Below are positions 23,985 to 30,728 of a stretch of DNA of 30,728 nt, one piece after another. The notes beneath the pieces were generated by a model. It had not been told where the DNA came from. It worked only from the letters and a program-made list of their open reading frames with translations, and did no database searches. This DNA is from an uncultured Ruminococcus sp. (GTDB lineage: Bacteria > Bacillota > Clostridia > Oscillospirales > Ruminococcaceae). The DNA lies in contig UQAR01000019.1 in assembly GCA_900539095.1 (NCBI GenBank), positions 1-30,728 of the forward strand. The letters run 5' to 3'. A program made the translations under genes and the position numbers. How positions within the stretch are numbered: the first letter of the stretch is position 1; each line of letters opens with the position of its first letter.

Positions 23985-24682
23985 ATCTTTTTGTTGTTCT
24001 CCTGCGTTTTCGGGAACACTGTCACCTTGTCGTTCCCGTCAACGATGCAGAGAAAGACCTTGTCAGGGGAAGAACAGCCCTGCTTTCTTATTTCGTTTGT
24101 GAGCCACTTTATTTCCTTGCCTGCGTATCTCAGGTTGTCCTCCATGACAACTCCGTCAAGGATAAGGTTTGTGCAAAGCTTTTCGTCCTCTTTTTGATAG
24201 CCCAGATCTTTCGGCGTAAGAGGAGATTCAGCTGCCTGCTCCATGAACGAGATAGTGCCGTTTGTTTCAAGAATGGCGTAGTATATCTTCGATATGTCAA
24301 AATATCCTGAAGTCCTCGCTCTTGAAAGCAGATCGTTCACGTCCAGCTTGGCGGTTTTCAGGTTCTCAGGATATATCTTGCCTTTCTCGATAAGCAGGAT
24401 AGGTTTGCCCGAAAGAAAATGTCGGCAGTGGATAGACTTCATCGTAAGCACTGAGAGCAGAAAGCCTGTCAGACCGTAAAGCACCATTGCTATGATAGGC
24501 ACGATAAGCTCGCCAATTTCCTGCGATACTGCCATTTCTGAGGCGATAGAGCCTATGGTTATGCCGTTGATGTAGTCAAAAAGCGTCAGCTGGGATATCT
24601 GCTTGTTGCCCAGCAGCTTTGATATGGCAAACATAACGATTATAGAGCCGACTGTGGCAAGTATGGTGTGAGTGATGTTCAT
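23972..24682 (-). CDS. DUF421 (YetF-type) membrane protein
   Basis: A 236-residue protein of the DUF421 family. Three membrane segments lie in residues 1-85 (ILATVGSIIVMFAI; LTLFDYINGITIGSIAS; ELIVPIIAMVLYGLTGFLL), then a soluble domain with the family features KPILLIEKGKI and LLSRARTSGYFDISKIYYAILETNG. Family function is not established; some members affect spore or envelope traits. I start at the ATG at 24682, 11 bases after AAAGGGG; a longer 14-residue version lacks a good site. The gene overlaps maf tail to tail. Confidence 0.85.
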   Translation of the reverse strand: MNITHTILATVGSIIVMFAISKLLGNKQISQLTLFDYINGITIGSIASEMAVSQEIGELIVPIIAMVLYGLTGFLLSVLTMKSIHCRHFLSGKPILLIEKGKIYPENLKTAKLDVNDLLSRARTSGYFDISKIYYAILETNGTISFMEQAAESPLTPKDLGYQKEDEKLCTNLILDGVVMEDNLRYAGKEIKWLTNEIRKQGCSSPDKVFLCIVDGNDKVTVFPKTQENNKKIYFD

Positions 24683-24794
24683 AGGTGTTTGACCCCTTTC
24701 AGAATATGCCCTTATTATCTGCATATGCGAACGTATTATTCTTCTGCCGCATATTATGACAGAGAAACGCTGTGAGCAGGAAAGGGCGGTATCA

Positions 24795-24995
24795 GTGGAA
24801 AACAGGGGATCGTGCTGCGGTCAGCAGCTTAATATAATGGCTGCGGCATTTGCAAATTATCTTGGCGAGGGTTTGAGCGTTGACCAGCTTGGGTTGCTGT
24901 CAGCCTTTTTGCAGTCGGTGGGCGAGTCGCTTGACGTTATCGCCTCCGCAAGGCAGCTTTGTGCAGGAAATTATAATAATATAGCAGATAATTGA
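24795..24995 (+). CDS. Small conserved-looking protein (DUF6774-like)
   Basis: A 66-residue protein with a CC pair near the N-terminus and an amphipathic Leu/Ala-rich C-terminal half (LGLLSAFLQSVGESL). The start is inferred as GTG at 24795 because AGGAAAGGGCGG ends five bases upstream; an ATG at 24756 would lengthen it by 13 residues without a site. The length and the SVDQLGLLSAFLQ pattern resemble small DUF6774 proteins of Clostridia, but I am not sure. The next small gene begins 14 bp later, so they form a pair. Confidence 0.55.
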   Translation: MENRGSCCGQQLNIMAAAFANYLGEGLSVDQLGLLSAFLQSVGESLDVIASARQLCAGNYNNIADN

Positions 24996-25009
24996 TACAG
25001 GAGCGTAAA

Positions 25010-25315
25010 ATGAGACTTTTCAGAAAAAATAAAGGCACGCCTTTAAAAGAGCTTGAACGCTATCACGGAAAGCGTGTTTCCTATGTGGTGGAGCGTGAGG
25101 GTGCAGAGGAAAATGTCATCGGCAGAACAGGCGGAATATCTGTGGACAGCGAAAAGCTGGTGGTGGTCTGCGACGGCCACGAGGTGTTCAGATGCAGCAC
25201 CGACGGGATAGTCTGTGCCGAGCTTATGAGCCATAACGGTGCGGATATAAAGGGCAAGGATATGACCACAGGTAAGCTCCGTCATGTCGTCGTGCACTAT
25301 GCTAATAAAAGGTGA
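25010..25315 (+). CDS. Hypothetical basic small protein
   Basis: A 101-residue soluble protein that I do not recognise. It starts MRLFRKNKG, contains a beta-rich core with VVCDGHEVFRCSTDG, and ends in a basic segment. The ATG has CAGGAG just upstream. It is translationally close to the preceding small gene. No membrane segment, signal or metal motif is evident. Downstream sequence to 25458 holds only a small GTCGG/CCGAC hairpin (about 25379-25398). Confidence 0.65.
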   Translation: MRLFRKNKGTPLKELERYHGKRVSYVVEREGAEENVIGRTGGISVDSEKLVVVCDGHEVFRCSTDGIVCAELMSHNGADIKGKDMTTGKLRHVVVHYANKR

Positions 25316-25458
25316 TATTTTTGCAAATACACTTGTTTTGCACATAAATCTATCACATTGCAGTGTTAATATTATTACAGTCGGAAAGGTAAGACCGACA
25401 GTGAATATGACTTCATGATTGTTTTCTTCATATATTTTTCTATACTTCCTTAATGAAT

Positions 25459-25486
25459 AAAAACCTGCACGAGCGTGTGGGTTTTT
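25459..25486 (+). terminator. Terminator of the small-gene pair
   Basis: AAAAACC (25459-25465) pairs with GGTTTTT (25480-25486), with an inner CAC/GTG, followed by ATTTTG. Confidence 0.75.
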
Positions 25487-25520
25487 ATTTTGTGTTGCAG
25501 AAAAATTCATTTTATTGCTG

Positions 25521-25549
25521 TTGACAATTCATATTTATGGTGATATAAT
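25521..25549 (+). promoter_or_regulatory. Promoter of the T-box-ilvA-ridA operon
   Basis: TTGACA (25521-25526) and TATAAT (25544-25549) with a 17-bp spacer; start near 25556. Confidence 0.9.
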
Positions 25550-25555
25550 GATTGT

Positions 25556-25809
25556 ATTGAATATCATAAAGGCTGTGACGAGAAAGGTGACGGTGCGAAT
25601 ACTTCGCAGAGAGCGGACGTTTGGTGAAAGTCCGCAGGGATAACGCCGTCAGGATCATCTCTGAGCTGATCCGCCTAAGCAGGTGTGTTAAGCGGATACG
25701 GGTTCTCACCGTTAGAAAGAGATATGAGTGGCAGGCTCATTGGTCTGCAATCAGAGTGGTAACACGGAGATATTATGTCTTCGCCTCTAGTCGGGCGAGG
25801 GCTTTTTTT
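25556..25809 (+). promoter_or_regulatory. T-box leader, isoleucine specifier
   Basis: A tRNA-sensing T-box riboswitch. Stem I pairs TGACGG (about 25588) with CCGTCA (25646-25651) above a specifier loop holding ATC (25654-25656, Ile) followed by A. The distal-loop segment AGAGAGCGG ... TTGGTGAAAG is typical of Stem I. The T-box sequence AGAGTGGTAACACGG is at 25753-25767; its TGGT pairs with the NCCA end of uncharged tRNA and implies an A discriminator, as in tRNA-Ile. A terminator follows at 25779-25809 (CTTCGCC/GGCGAGG, seven T). Uncharged tRNA-Ile should switch the operon on. Confidence 0.93.
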
Positions 25810-25836
25810 ATTACAGAGAAAAAGAGGTTGTTTTTT

Positions 25837-27039
25837 ATGCTTACACTGGATAAGGTTTTTGACGCATCAAACGTGCTCAAAGAGGTCATCAGACCAACGG
25901 CGTGTATCCATGCACCAAAAGTAAATCCTGACTGTGACGTTTATCTGAAAACTGAAAATCTTCAGGTAACAGGTTCTTTCAAGGTAAGAGGAGCTTATTA
26001 TAAGATATCACAGCTTTCAGACGAGGAAAAGTCACACGGCGTTATCGCTTGCTCAGCAGGAAACCACGCTCAGGGCGTTGCTCTCGCTGCAACAAAGAAC
26101 GGTATAAAATCTATAATCTGCCTGCCTGACGGTGCACCTATCTCAAAGGTAGAGGCAACAAAGGGCTACGGTGCAGAGGTATGTCTTGTGCCGGGCGTTT
26201 ATGATGACGCTTATGCAAAGGCTATCGAACTGAGAGATGCAAACGGCTATACATTCATTCACCCATTCGATGACGAGAATGTTATCGCAGGTCAGGGAAC
26301 TATCGGCCTTGAGATACTCAATCAGGTGGCAGACGCTGACGTTATCGTTGTTCCGGTCGGCGGCGGCGGACTTATCTCAGGCGTTGCCTTCACAGTAAAG
26401 CAGCTCAAGCCAAGCGTTAGAGTATACGGCGTTCAGGCTGAGGGTGCTCCTTCAATGGTAAATTCCCTTAAAGACGGCAAGATAGAGTGCCTTGAAAGCG
26501 TTCACACTATCGCAGACGGTATCAAGGTAAAAGAGCCGGGCGAGCATACTTTTGAGTATTGCAGCAAGTATGTTGACGGCGTTGTTACAGTTTCTGACGA
26601 CGAGATATCATCAGCTATACTTCACCTTATTGAAAAGCAGAAACTCGTTTCAGAGGGTGCAGGTGCAACACCGGTTGCCGCAGTAATGTTCAATAAGATA
26701 CCTGATATCAAGGGCAAAAAGGTAGTTTGCCTTGTTTCAGGCGGAAATATCGACGTAACTATACTTTCAAGAGTTATCAAGAGAGGTCTGCTCAAGTCAG
26801 GCAGATCTGATACTCTTACTATCCAGCTTGAGGACAGACCTGGTCAGCTGAGAGATGTTTCAGAGATAATCTCAAAGCTCGGCGGAAACGTTGTTTCAGT
26901 TCATCACGAGAGAGCGAGCGAGGACAGCGATATCACAGACTGCCTCCTCAGACTTGTGCTTGAAACAAGAAACTTTGACCATATCAGAGAGATAAGACAG
27001 GCTCTTACCTCAGCGGGCTTTAAGATAGTCAACAAATAA
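25837..27039 (+). CDS. ilvA: Threonine ammonia-lyase (threonine dehydratase) with ACT domain
   Basis: A 400-residue PLP enzyme that converts threonine to 2-oxobutyrate, the first step to isoleucine. The PLP lysine is Lys49 in TGSFKVRGA, the phosphate-binding loop GGGGL is at 175-179, and SAGNHAQG lies near 73-80. The last 78 residues (about 323-400; LEDRPGQL ... ISKLGGNVVSV) form an ACT-type regulatory domain. Its length is nearer the TdcB-like form, but the Ile T-box points to a biosynthetic role. The ATG at 25837 follows the leader terminator with AGAGG upstream; an open frame extending back to 25621 lies inside the T-box and is not coding. ridA follows 27 bp later. Confidence 0.95.
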   Translation: MLTLDKVFDASNVLKEVIRPTACIHAPKVNPDCDVYLKTENLQVTGSFKVRGAYYKISQLSDEEKSHGVIACSAGNHAQGVALAATKNGIKSIICLPDGAPISKVEATKGYGAEVCLVPGVYDDAYAKAIELRDANGYTFIHPFDDENVIAGQGTIGLEILNQVADADVIVVPVGGGGLISGVAFTVKQLKPSVRVYGVQAEGAPSMVNSLKDGKIECLESVHTIADGIKVKEPGEHTFEYCSKYVDGVVTVSDDEISSAILHLIEKQKLVSEGAGATPVAAVMFNKIPDIKGKKVVCLVSGGNIDVTILSRVIKRGLLKSGRSDTLTIQLEDRPGQLRDVSEIISKLGGNVVSVHHERASEDSDITDCLLRLVLETRNFDHIREIRQALTSAGFKIVNK

Positions 27040-27066
27040 AATTTTATAAGACAGGAGTAGATAAAA

Positions 27067-27441
27067 ATGGCAGAAGTTGTTTACACAAAAAATGCACCAG
27101 ATGCGATCGGTCCATATTCACAGGCAATGAAGGTCGGAAACCTTGTTTTCACATCAGGTCAGATAGCAATAAACCCGGCAACAGGCAATGTTGAGGCAAC
27201 AACTATCGAAGAGCAGACACATCAGGTCTGCAAGAACCTCACAAACGTTCTTGAGGCAGCAGGTACATCTATCGGCAAGGCAGTAAAGACAGTATGCTTT
27301 TTGAAGAATATGTCTGATTTTGCAGCTTTCAACGGCATTTACGGCGAGTATTTCACATCAAAGCCGGCACGTTCATGCGTTGCAGCAAAGGAACTTCCAA
27401 AGGACGTCCTTGTTGAGGTAGAAGTTATCGCTGAGGTATAA
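27067..27441 (+). CDS. ridA: RidA enamine/imine deaminase
   Basis: A 124-residue RidA/YjgF protein. It hydrolyses the 2-aminoacrylate and 2-aminocrotonate intermediates released by PLP dehydratases such as IlvA, preventing damage to other PLP enzymes. The family signature IGPYSQA is at 14-20, with the C-terminal block ARSCVAAKELPKDVLVEVE carrying the conserved active-site Arg. CAGGAG is the ribosome site. Being 27 bp after ilvA under the same T-box, it is induced together with its source of substrate. Confidence 0.97.
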   Translation: MAEVVYTKNAPDAIGPYSQAMKVGNLVFTSGQIAINPATGNVEATTIEEQTHQVCKNLTNVLEAAGTSIGKAVKTVCFLKNMSDFAAFNGIYGEYFTSKPARSCVAAKELPKDVLVEVEVIAEV

Positions 27442-27464
27442 ATTAGCATATTATCTTGTAGTGG

Positions 27465-27504
27465 AGCGGTTAAATTTCTGTTTCACAGAAATGCGACGTT
27501 CCAT
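27465..27504 (+). other. Two-tier hairpin after ridA
   Basis: An outer stem TGGAGCG/CGTTCCA encloses an 8-bp inner stem ATTTCTGT/ACAGAAAT (about 27475-27493). No T-run follows. It may protect the mRNA 3' end or be a leader element of the CLC gene. Confidence 0.45.
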
Positions 27505-27531
27505 TATTGTGGGACTGCATTTTAAGTATTT

Positions 27532-27559
27532 CGGGCGGCATTAGTCGCCCGTTGTTTTT
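27532..27559 (+). terminator. Terminator between ridA and the CLC gene
   Basis: CGGGCG (27532-27537) pairs with CGCCCG (27546-27551), then TTGTTTTT. It ends 13 bases before the CLC start. Confidence 0.8.
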
Positions 27560-27571
27560 CTGTAAAAAGGG

Positions 27572-28846
27572 GTGAGGAAAATAAGCTGTGAATTTATAAA
27601 AAACAAAATGCAGACGGTGAAAAAATTCTCCATAGCTTTTGCAAAATGGGTCTTTATCGCCTGTGCAGTGGGTGTCATCGGAGGTATAGTTGGCTCGCTG
27701 TTCCATATGGCGGTAAACTTAGCCACCGATTTCAGACAGGGACACAGCTGGACGCTGTATCTTATGCCGCTGGCAGGTATCTTTATCATTTTCAGCTACC
27801 GTGCCTGCAAGGTGGACGAGGAAACGGGAACGAACCTTATTATAAGCTCTGTCCGTGGAAATATCAAAGTGCCGCTGCTTATGGCACCACTCATCTTCCT
27901 TGCCACTGTCCTTACTCATCTCACAGGCGGTTCGGCAGGACGTGAAGGTGCGGCTTTGCAGCTTGGCGGAAGTCTTGGTGCAAAGGTCGGGGAACTTTTA
28001 AAGCTTGACGAAAAGGATTCAAGCCTTGTGATAATGTGCGGAATGAGTGCAGTCTTTGCCGCACTTTTCGGAACGCCTCTCACCGCAACGTTCTTTGCCA
28101 TGGAAGTAATAAGCGTGGGCGTTATCTATTATGTTGGACTTGTGCCTTGTATCGCCTCGTCCCTTATTGCATATAAAATATCCCTGCTGGCAGGTCTTGC
28201 ACCTACAAAATTCACCATAAAAGGCATACCAAGACTTTCTCTTGTGTCAGTTTCACAGATAGCCGTGCTCGCAGCCCTCTGTGCGGTCATATCCATACTC
28301 CTTTGCATGGTAATGGAGTTTACACATTCCAGATTTAAAATGTATCTGCCTAACACCTATCTCAGGATAGCTGTAGGCGGCGTTGTGCTCATTGCGTTGA
28401 CCCTGTTGGTAGGAACAAGGGATTACAACGGTGCAGGCGTAGACGTCATTGTAGCGGCTCTGGAGAAGGGCAGAGCAGAGCCTGAGGCTTTTGCACTGAA
28501 AATGCTTTTCACCGCCATAACGATAAACACAGGCTTTAAGGGCGGCGAGATAGTTCCGACTTTCTTTATCGGAGCAACGTTTGGCTGCACAGCGGCAGGC
28601 TTTTTGGGCATTGACCCGTCATTCGGAGCGGCCATAGGTCTTGTGGCTTTGTTCTGCGGTGTGGTGAACTGTCCTGTGGCGTCAATACTTCTAAGCTATG
28701 AGCTTTTCGGCGGCAGCGGTCTTGTGCTTTTTGCAGTCGCCTGCGGAGTAAGCTATATGCTTTCAGGCTATTACGGACTTTATTCCAGCCAGAAAATAAT
28801 GTATTCAAAGACCAAGCCTGAATATATCAACATCAATGCAAAATAA
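27572..28846 (+). CDS. CLC-family anion channel or antiporter
   Basis: A 424-residue membrane protein with about ten hydrophobic segments of the ClC fold. The gating-glutamate motif GREGA is at 123-127 (Glu125), GTPLTATFFAMEV follows at 167-179, and the helix-N motif is GGEIVPTFFIGATFG. The usual first selectivity motif GSGIP is not present; ETGTN (84-88) lies at the matching place. That loss is known in some fluoride-exporting CLC proteins, but the fluoride riboswitch is not seen upstream, so the ion stays open. Start choice is weak: GTG at 27572 lies immediately after AAAAAGGG; the next ATG (27608) has no good site. Confidence 0.85.
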   Translation: MRKISCEFIKNKMQTVKKFSIAFAKWVFIACAVGVIGGIVGSLFHMAVNLATDFRQGHSWTLYLMPLAGIFIIFSYRACKVDEETGTNLIISSVRGNIKVPLLMAPLIFLATVLTHLTGGSAGREGAALQLGGSLGAKVGELLKLDEKDSSLVIMCGMSAVFAALFGTPLTATFFAMEVISVGVIYYVGLVPCIASSLIAYKISLLAGLAPTKFTIKGIPRLSLVSVSQIAVLAALCAVISILLCMVMEFTHSRFKMYLPNTYLRIAVGGVVLIALTLLVGTRDYNGAGVDVIVAALEKGRAEPEAFALKMLFTAITINTGFKGGEIVPTFFIGATFGCTAAGFLGIDPSFGAAIGLVALFCGVVNCPVASILLSYELFGGSGLVLFAVACGVSYMLSGYYGLYSSQKIMYSKTKPEYININAK

Positions 28847-28873
28847 AAGAGAGCCAAGCGGCTCTCTTTTTTT
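28847..28873. terminator. Bidirectional terminator between the CLC and YbaK-type genes
   Basis: GAGAGCC (28849-28855) pairs with GGCTCTC (28860-28866), followed by seven T. The A-rich left flank gives a T-rich run on the minus strand for the convergent gene. Confidence 0.92.
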
Positions 28874-28875
28874 GT

Positions 28876-29364
28876 CTATTCATTCATTGTTATGCTCTCG
28901 AATTTGCCCCTCGTCACCTTAACAAGATCCTTTGGCGATAGCATTATCTGCGAACCTATGCGTCCGCCGCTTATTATTATCTCGTCAAACTGCTCAGCAG
29001 AGCTGTCAACTACCGTCATGTATTGCTTTTTCATTCCCAGCGGCGTGCAGCCCCCACGAATGTAGCCCGTAACAGAGTTTATATCCTTGACGTGGAGCAT
29101 TTCCACCGACTTTTCTCCCACAGACTTTGCAGCCTTTTTCATGTCAAGCTCCTCTGCGATAGGTATCGCAAAAACGTAGTAATTTCCGCTTTTGCCCACC
29201 GTCACAAGGGTCTTGAACGAGCTTTCATAAGGCTGCCCAAGCATATCCGCAATGTGTACGCCGTCAATGAATTCGCCGCACTCATATGTGTTGACCTTGT
29301 AGCTAACCTTGTTTCTGTCAAGAATACGCATGGCATTGGTCTTGACTTCTTTATCCTTTGACAT
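28876..29364 (-). CDS. YbaK/EbsC-type aminoacyl-tRNA deacylase
   Basis: A 162-residue protein of the YbaK/ProX-like editing family, which hydrolyses mischarged Cys-tRNA(Pro). Visible blocks are TLVTVGKSGNYYVFAIP, the Lys-rich KKAAKSVGEKSVEM, and GYIRGGCTPLGMKKQY, the last being typical of YbaK. I start at the ATG at 29364 with CGGAG 8 bases upstream; a GTG three codons earlier sits on that ribosome site. It is followed upstream by the kinase-like gene, 28 bp away on the same strand. Confidence 0.92.
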   Translation of the reverse strand: MSKDKEVKTNAMRILDRNKVSYKVNTYECGEFIDGVHIADMLGQPYESSFKTLVTVGKSGNYYVFAIPIAEELDMKKAAKSVGEKSVEMLHVKDINSVTGYIRGGCTPLGMKKQYMTVVDSSAEQFDEIIISGGRIGSQIMLSPKDLVKVTRGKFESITMNE

Positions 29365-29392
29365 TTTTATCACTCCGAATAAAATATTTCCC

Positions 29393-29995
29393 CTATTTCT
29401 GCCTTGAAAGCTTTACAGTGTCAGCGATTATCTCGGCACACATCTCGTAGCCAAGCTTGCCGCTGTCAAGACACATATCATAGCTGGAGATATCTCCCCA
29501 CTTTTTGTTGGTGTTGGAATTGTAGTAGTCAGCACGCTTTTTGTCATACTTTTTGAGCCTTGCCTCGACCTCGTCGTCAGGTATGTTGTGCTTTTCCATT
29601 GCACACTCCTGACGCTTTTCAAAGCTTGCGTTTATGAAAACGTTCAGGGTCTTGACCTTGTTTTTCAGTATAAAATCAGCACATCTGCCCACGATAACGC
29701 AGCCGCCCTTTGAAACAAGCTCCATTATGACATCTGTTTCCGCAGCGAATATCTTCTCTGTTATAGGATACTCCTTTTCCTTTGAAAACAGATTTATAGG
29801 CGTTTTGAGGATATTAAGCACAGCCTCTTCATATTTCTGTATCTCGCTCATTGCGATGCCGCTTTTTTGAGCCGCCATGTCGATTATCTCTCTGTCATAG
29901 CATGGTATACCAAGCTTTTCAGCCACAAGCTTTCCTATGCTTGAGCCGCCTGCACAATAGTGTCTGCCTATGGTAACTACTTTTATCTCAGCCAT
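29393..29995 (-). CDS. Cytidylate-kinase-like family protein (copy 1)
   Basis: A 200-residue P-loop kinase of the cytidylate-kinase-like family. The nucleotide loop is atypical, GRHYCAGGSSIGK, followed by the substrate segment CYDREII. The middle contains GCVIVGRCADFIL, and the lid region RLKKYDKKRADYYN is shared with copy 2. True substrates of this family are not established. GAAGGAG lies before the ATG at 29995; an upstream in-frame extension to 30088 reads through the promoter and is rejected. It has its own promoter at 30054-30082. Confidence 0.85.
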   Translation of the reverse strand: MAEIKVVTIGRHYCAGGSSIGKLVAEKLGIPCYDREIIDMAAQKSGIAMSEIQKYEEAVLNILKTPINLFSKEKEYPITEKIFAAETDVIMELVSKGGCVIVGRCADFILKNKVKTLNVFINASFEKRQECAMEKHNIPDDEVEARLKKYDKKRADYYNSNTNKKWGDISSYDMCLDSGKLGYEMCAEIIADTVKLSRQK

Positions 29996-30053
29996 TTTAA
30001 TATCTCCTTCTGTTGATTTTTTATTTTTTTGCGGGACTTTTGTCCTTTTATAC

Positions 30054-30082
30054 AGTATAATATATTTGCTTGTTATTGTCAA
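30054..30082 (-). promoter_or_regulatory. Promoter of the cytidylate-kinase-like gene (copy 1)
   Basis: On the minus strand TTGACA (30082-30077) and TATACT (30059-30054) with a 17-bp spacer. Confidence 0.85.
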
Positions 30083-30113
30083 TAACATATTGGTTACACT
30101 TTGTTTAATCTAA

Positions 30114-30152
30114 AGTAATAAGTTTTCCGGTAAAAACGGAAAAGGACCGACC
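30114..30152 (-). terminator. Hairpins between the two kinase-like genes
   Basis: TTTTCCG and CGGAAAA (about 30123-30142) form a 7-bp stem, and on the minus strand a GACC-ATGC-GGTC hairpin precedes it. No clean T-run follows, so terminator function is tentative. Confidence 0.4.
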
Positions 30153-30209
30153 GCATGGTCAGCCCTCTTTCGTAGTAAGGAAAGTAAAATGAATTAAACC
30201 GGAAAATTC

Positions 30210-30682
30210 TTAGTTATCGGCGTTAGCCTCTTTGATCTCGATATAAGCCTTCATAAGCTTTATCGCACCGTCAACGCCTGTCTTTGACGAGTTGATACAA
30301 AGGTCATAATTCTTTGCCTCGCCCCACCTCATGTCGGTGTAGTAGTTATAATATGAGGCTCTCCTCTTATCCGTCTTGCGGATAAAGTCCTCAGCTTTGT
30401 TCTTTTCGATATCGTATCTTTCAAGGATACGTCTTTTCTTCTCGGCAGTGTTGCCTGAAATGAAGAAATCGATAACGTTAGGCTCGTTTTTGAGAACATA
30501 GTCAGCACAGCGGCCAACGATAACGCATGGACCTTTCTTTGCAATGTTCTTTATGGTTTCAAACTGAGCCAAGAATATCTTGTGATTGAGCGGCATATCA
30601 GGATTTATCCTGCCGTCAGAGCTTACAGGATAATTGCCCATAACAAGTGAAAACAGAAAGCTGTTTGTGTAGGACTCATCAT
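30210..30682 (-). CDS. Cytidylate-kinase-like family protein (copy 2), N-terminus missing
   Basis: The C-terminal 157 or so codons of a paralogue of copy 1. Shared blocks are GPCVIVGRCADYVLKN, the lid KTDKRRASYYNYYT and the downstream WGEAKNYDLCINS. The first in-frame ATG is at 30641, but the frame stays open upstream and reads DESYTNSFLFSLV, matching the family just before MGN. The real gene therefore continues past 30682, where genomic sequence stops and adapter begins; the P-loop is not in the window. Its stop is 214 bp upstream of the copy 1 start. Confidence 0.87.
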
Positions 30683-30728
30683 CTGTCTCTTATACACATC
30701 TGACGCTGCCGACGAATTAGACGGTGTA
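30683..30728. other. Illumina Nextera adapter contamination (non-genomic)
   Basis: Bases 30683-30701 are the 19-bp Tn5 mosaic end, 30702-30715 the Nextera read-1 adapter tail (GACGCTGCCGACGA), 30716-30723 (ATTAGACG) the reverse complement of index CGTCTAAT (Nextera XT S510, from memory), and 30724-30728 (GTGTA) the start of the P5 arm. The order is exactly that of read-through into adapter, so this is an assembly artefact, not a transposon. Confidence 0.97.

Noticed and set aside
25621..25836. N-terminal extension of IlvA
   Set aside because: The open frame runs through the T-box leader and its terminator; the ATG at 25837 with AGAGG upstream gives the normal enzyme start.
27442..27571. Fluoride riboswitch before the CLC gene
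   Set aside because: The conserved GAUGGNGUUC and CUGAUG segments of that riboswitch are not present; only hairpins and a terminator are seen.
30683..30701. Tn5 or related transposon end
   Set aside because: The 19-bp mosaic end is followed by adapter, index and P5 bases in library order at the contig edge, which indicates sequencing adapter rather than a natural insertion.

Overview
The window is a low-to-moderate GC Firmicutes contig end, most consistent with an anaerobic gut Clostridia of the Oscillospiraceae (Ruminococcus-like). This rests on the class III (anaerobic) ribonucleotide reductase as the dNTP source, rubrerythrin, T-box and yybP-ykoY leaders, sporulation-type cell-wall genes, class B sortase, Thr/Lys-rich wall-protein linkers, and textbook sigma-A promoters (TTGACA-17-TATAAT) before many genes. 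Genus is inference from style, not from a search. The last 46 bases (30683-30728) are not genomic: they are Illumina Nextera adapter, i5 index and the start of P5.

Layout. 1-2982: a Mn2+-type (yybP-ykoY) riboswitch with a mutually exclusive terminator controls a P2-type cation ATPase. 3088-5857 (minus): nrdD-nrdG behind a promoter overlapped by two NrdR-like boxes 32 bp apart. 6217-6293: tRNA-Arg(ACG). 6412-8228: a divergent CobW-like P-loop protein and an HD-domain protein, separated by a palindromic dispersed repeat. 8273-9921 (minus): amt-glnB behind a long leader with competing terminator/antiterminator hairpins. 10230-12755 (minus): secreted GH25 muramidase with six FN3-like repeats. 13108-15072: ypeB-like gene and rubrerythrin. 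15246-17668: cysteine desulfurase and thiI (tRNA 4-thiouridine pair). 18020-19635: pncC/cinA C-terminal protein and class B sortase. 19745-22550: membrane-anchored SH3b-SleB-type hydrolase and a SpoIID-family protein. 22565-25315: zinc-ribbon protein, maf, a DUF421 membrane protein and two small genes. 25522-27441: T-box(Ile)-ilvA-ridA. 27572-28846: CLC-type anion transporter. 28876-30682 (minus): YbaK/EbsC deacylase and two cytidylate-kinase-like paralogues, the last cut by the contig end.

How the genes work together: IlvA makes reactive enamine/imine intermediates that RidA hydrolyses, and the leader carries an Ile specifier. The desulfurase supplies sulfur to ThiI. Amt and PII form the usual ammonium uptake/sensing pair. 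GH25, YpeB, SleB-type, SpoIID-type and sortase proteins make 10.2-22.5 kb rich in envelope and possibly spore functions. No phage, transposase, CRISPR or defence system is visible. The most unusual items are the amt leader attenuator, the CobW-like protein lacking both the CxCC and NKxD signatures, and a CLC protein lacking the canonical GSGIP selectivity motif.
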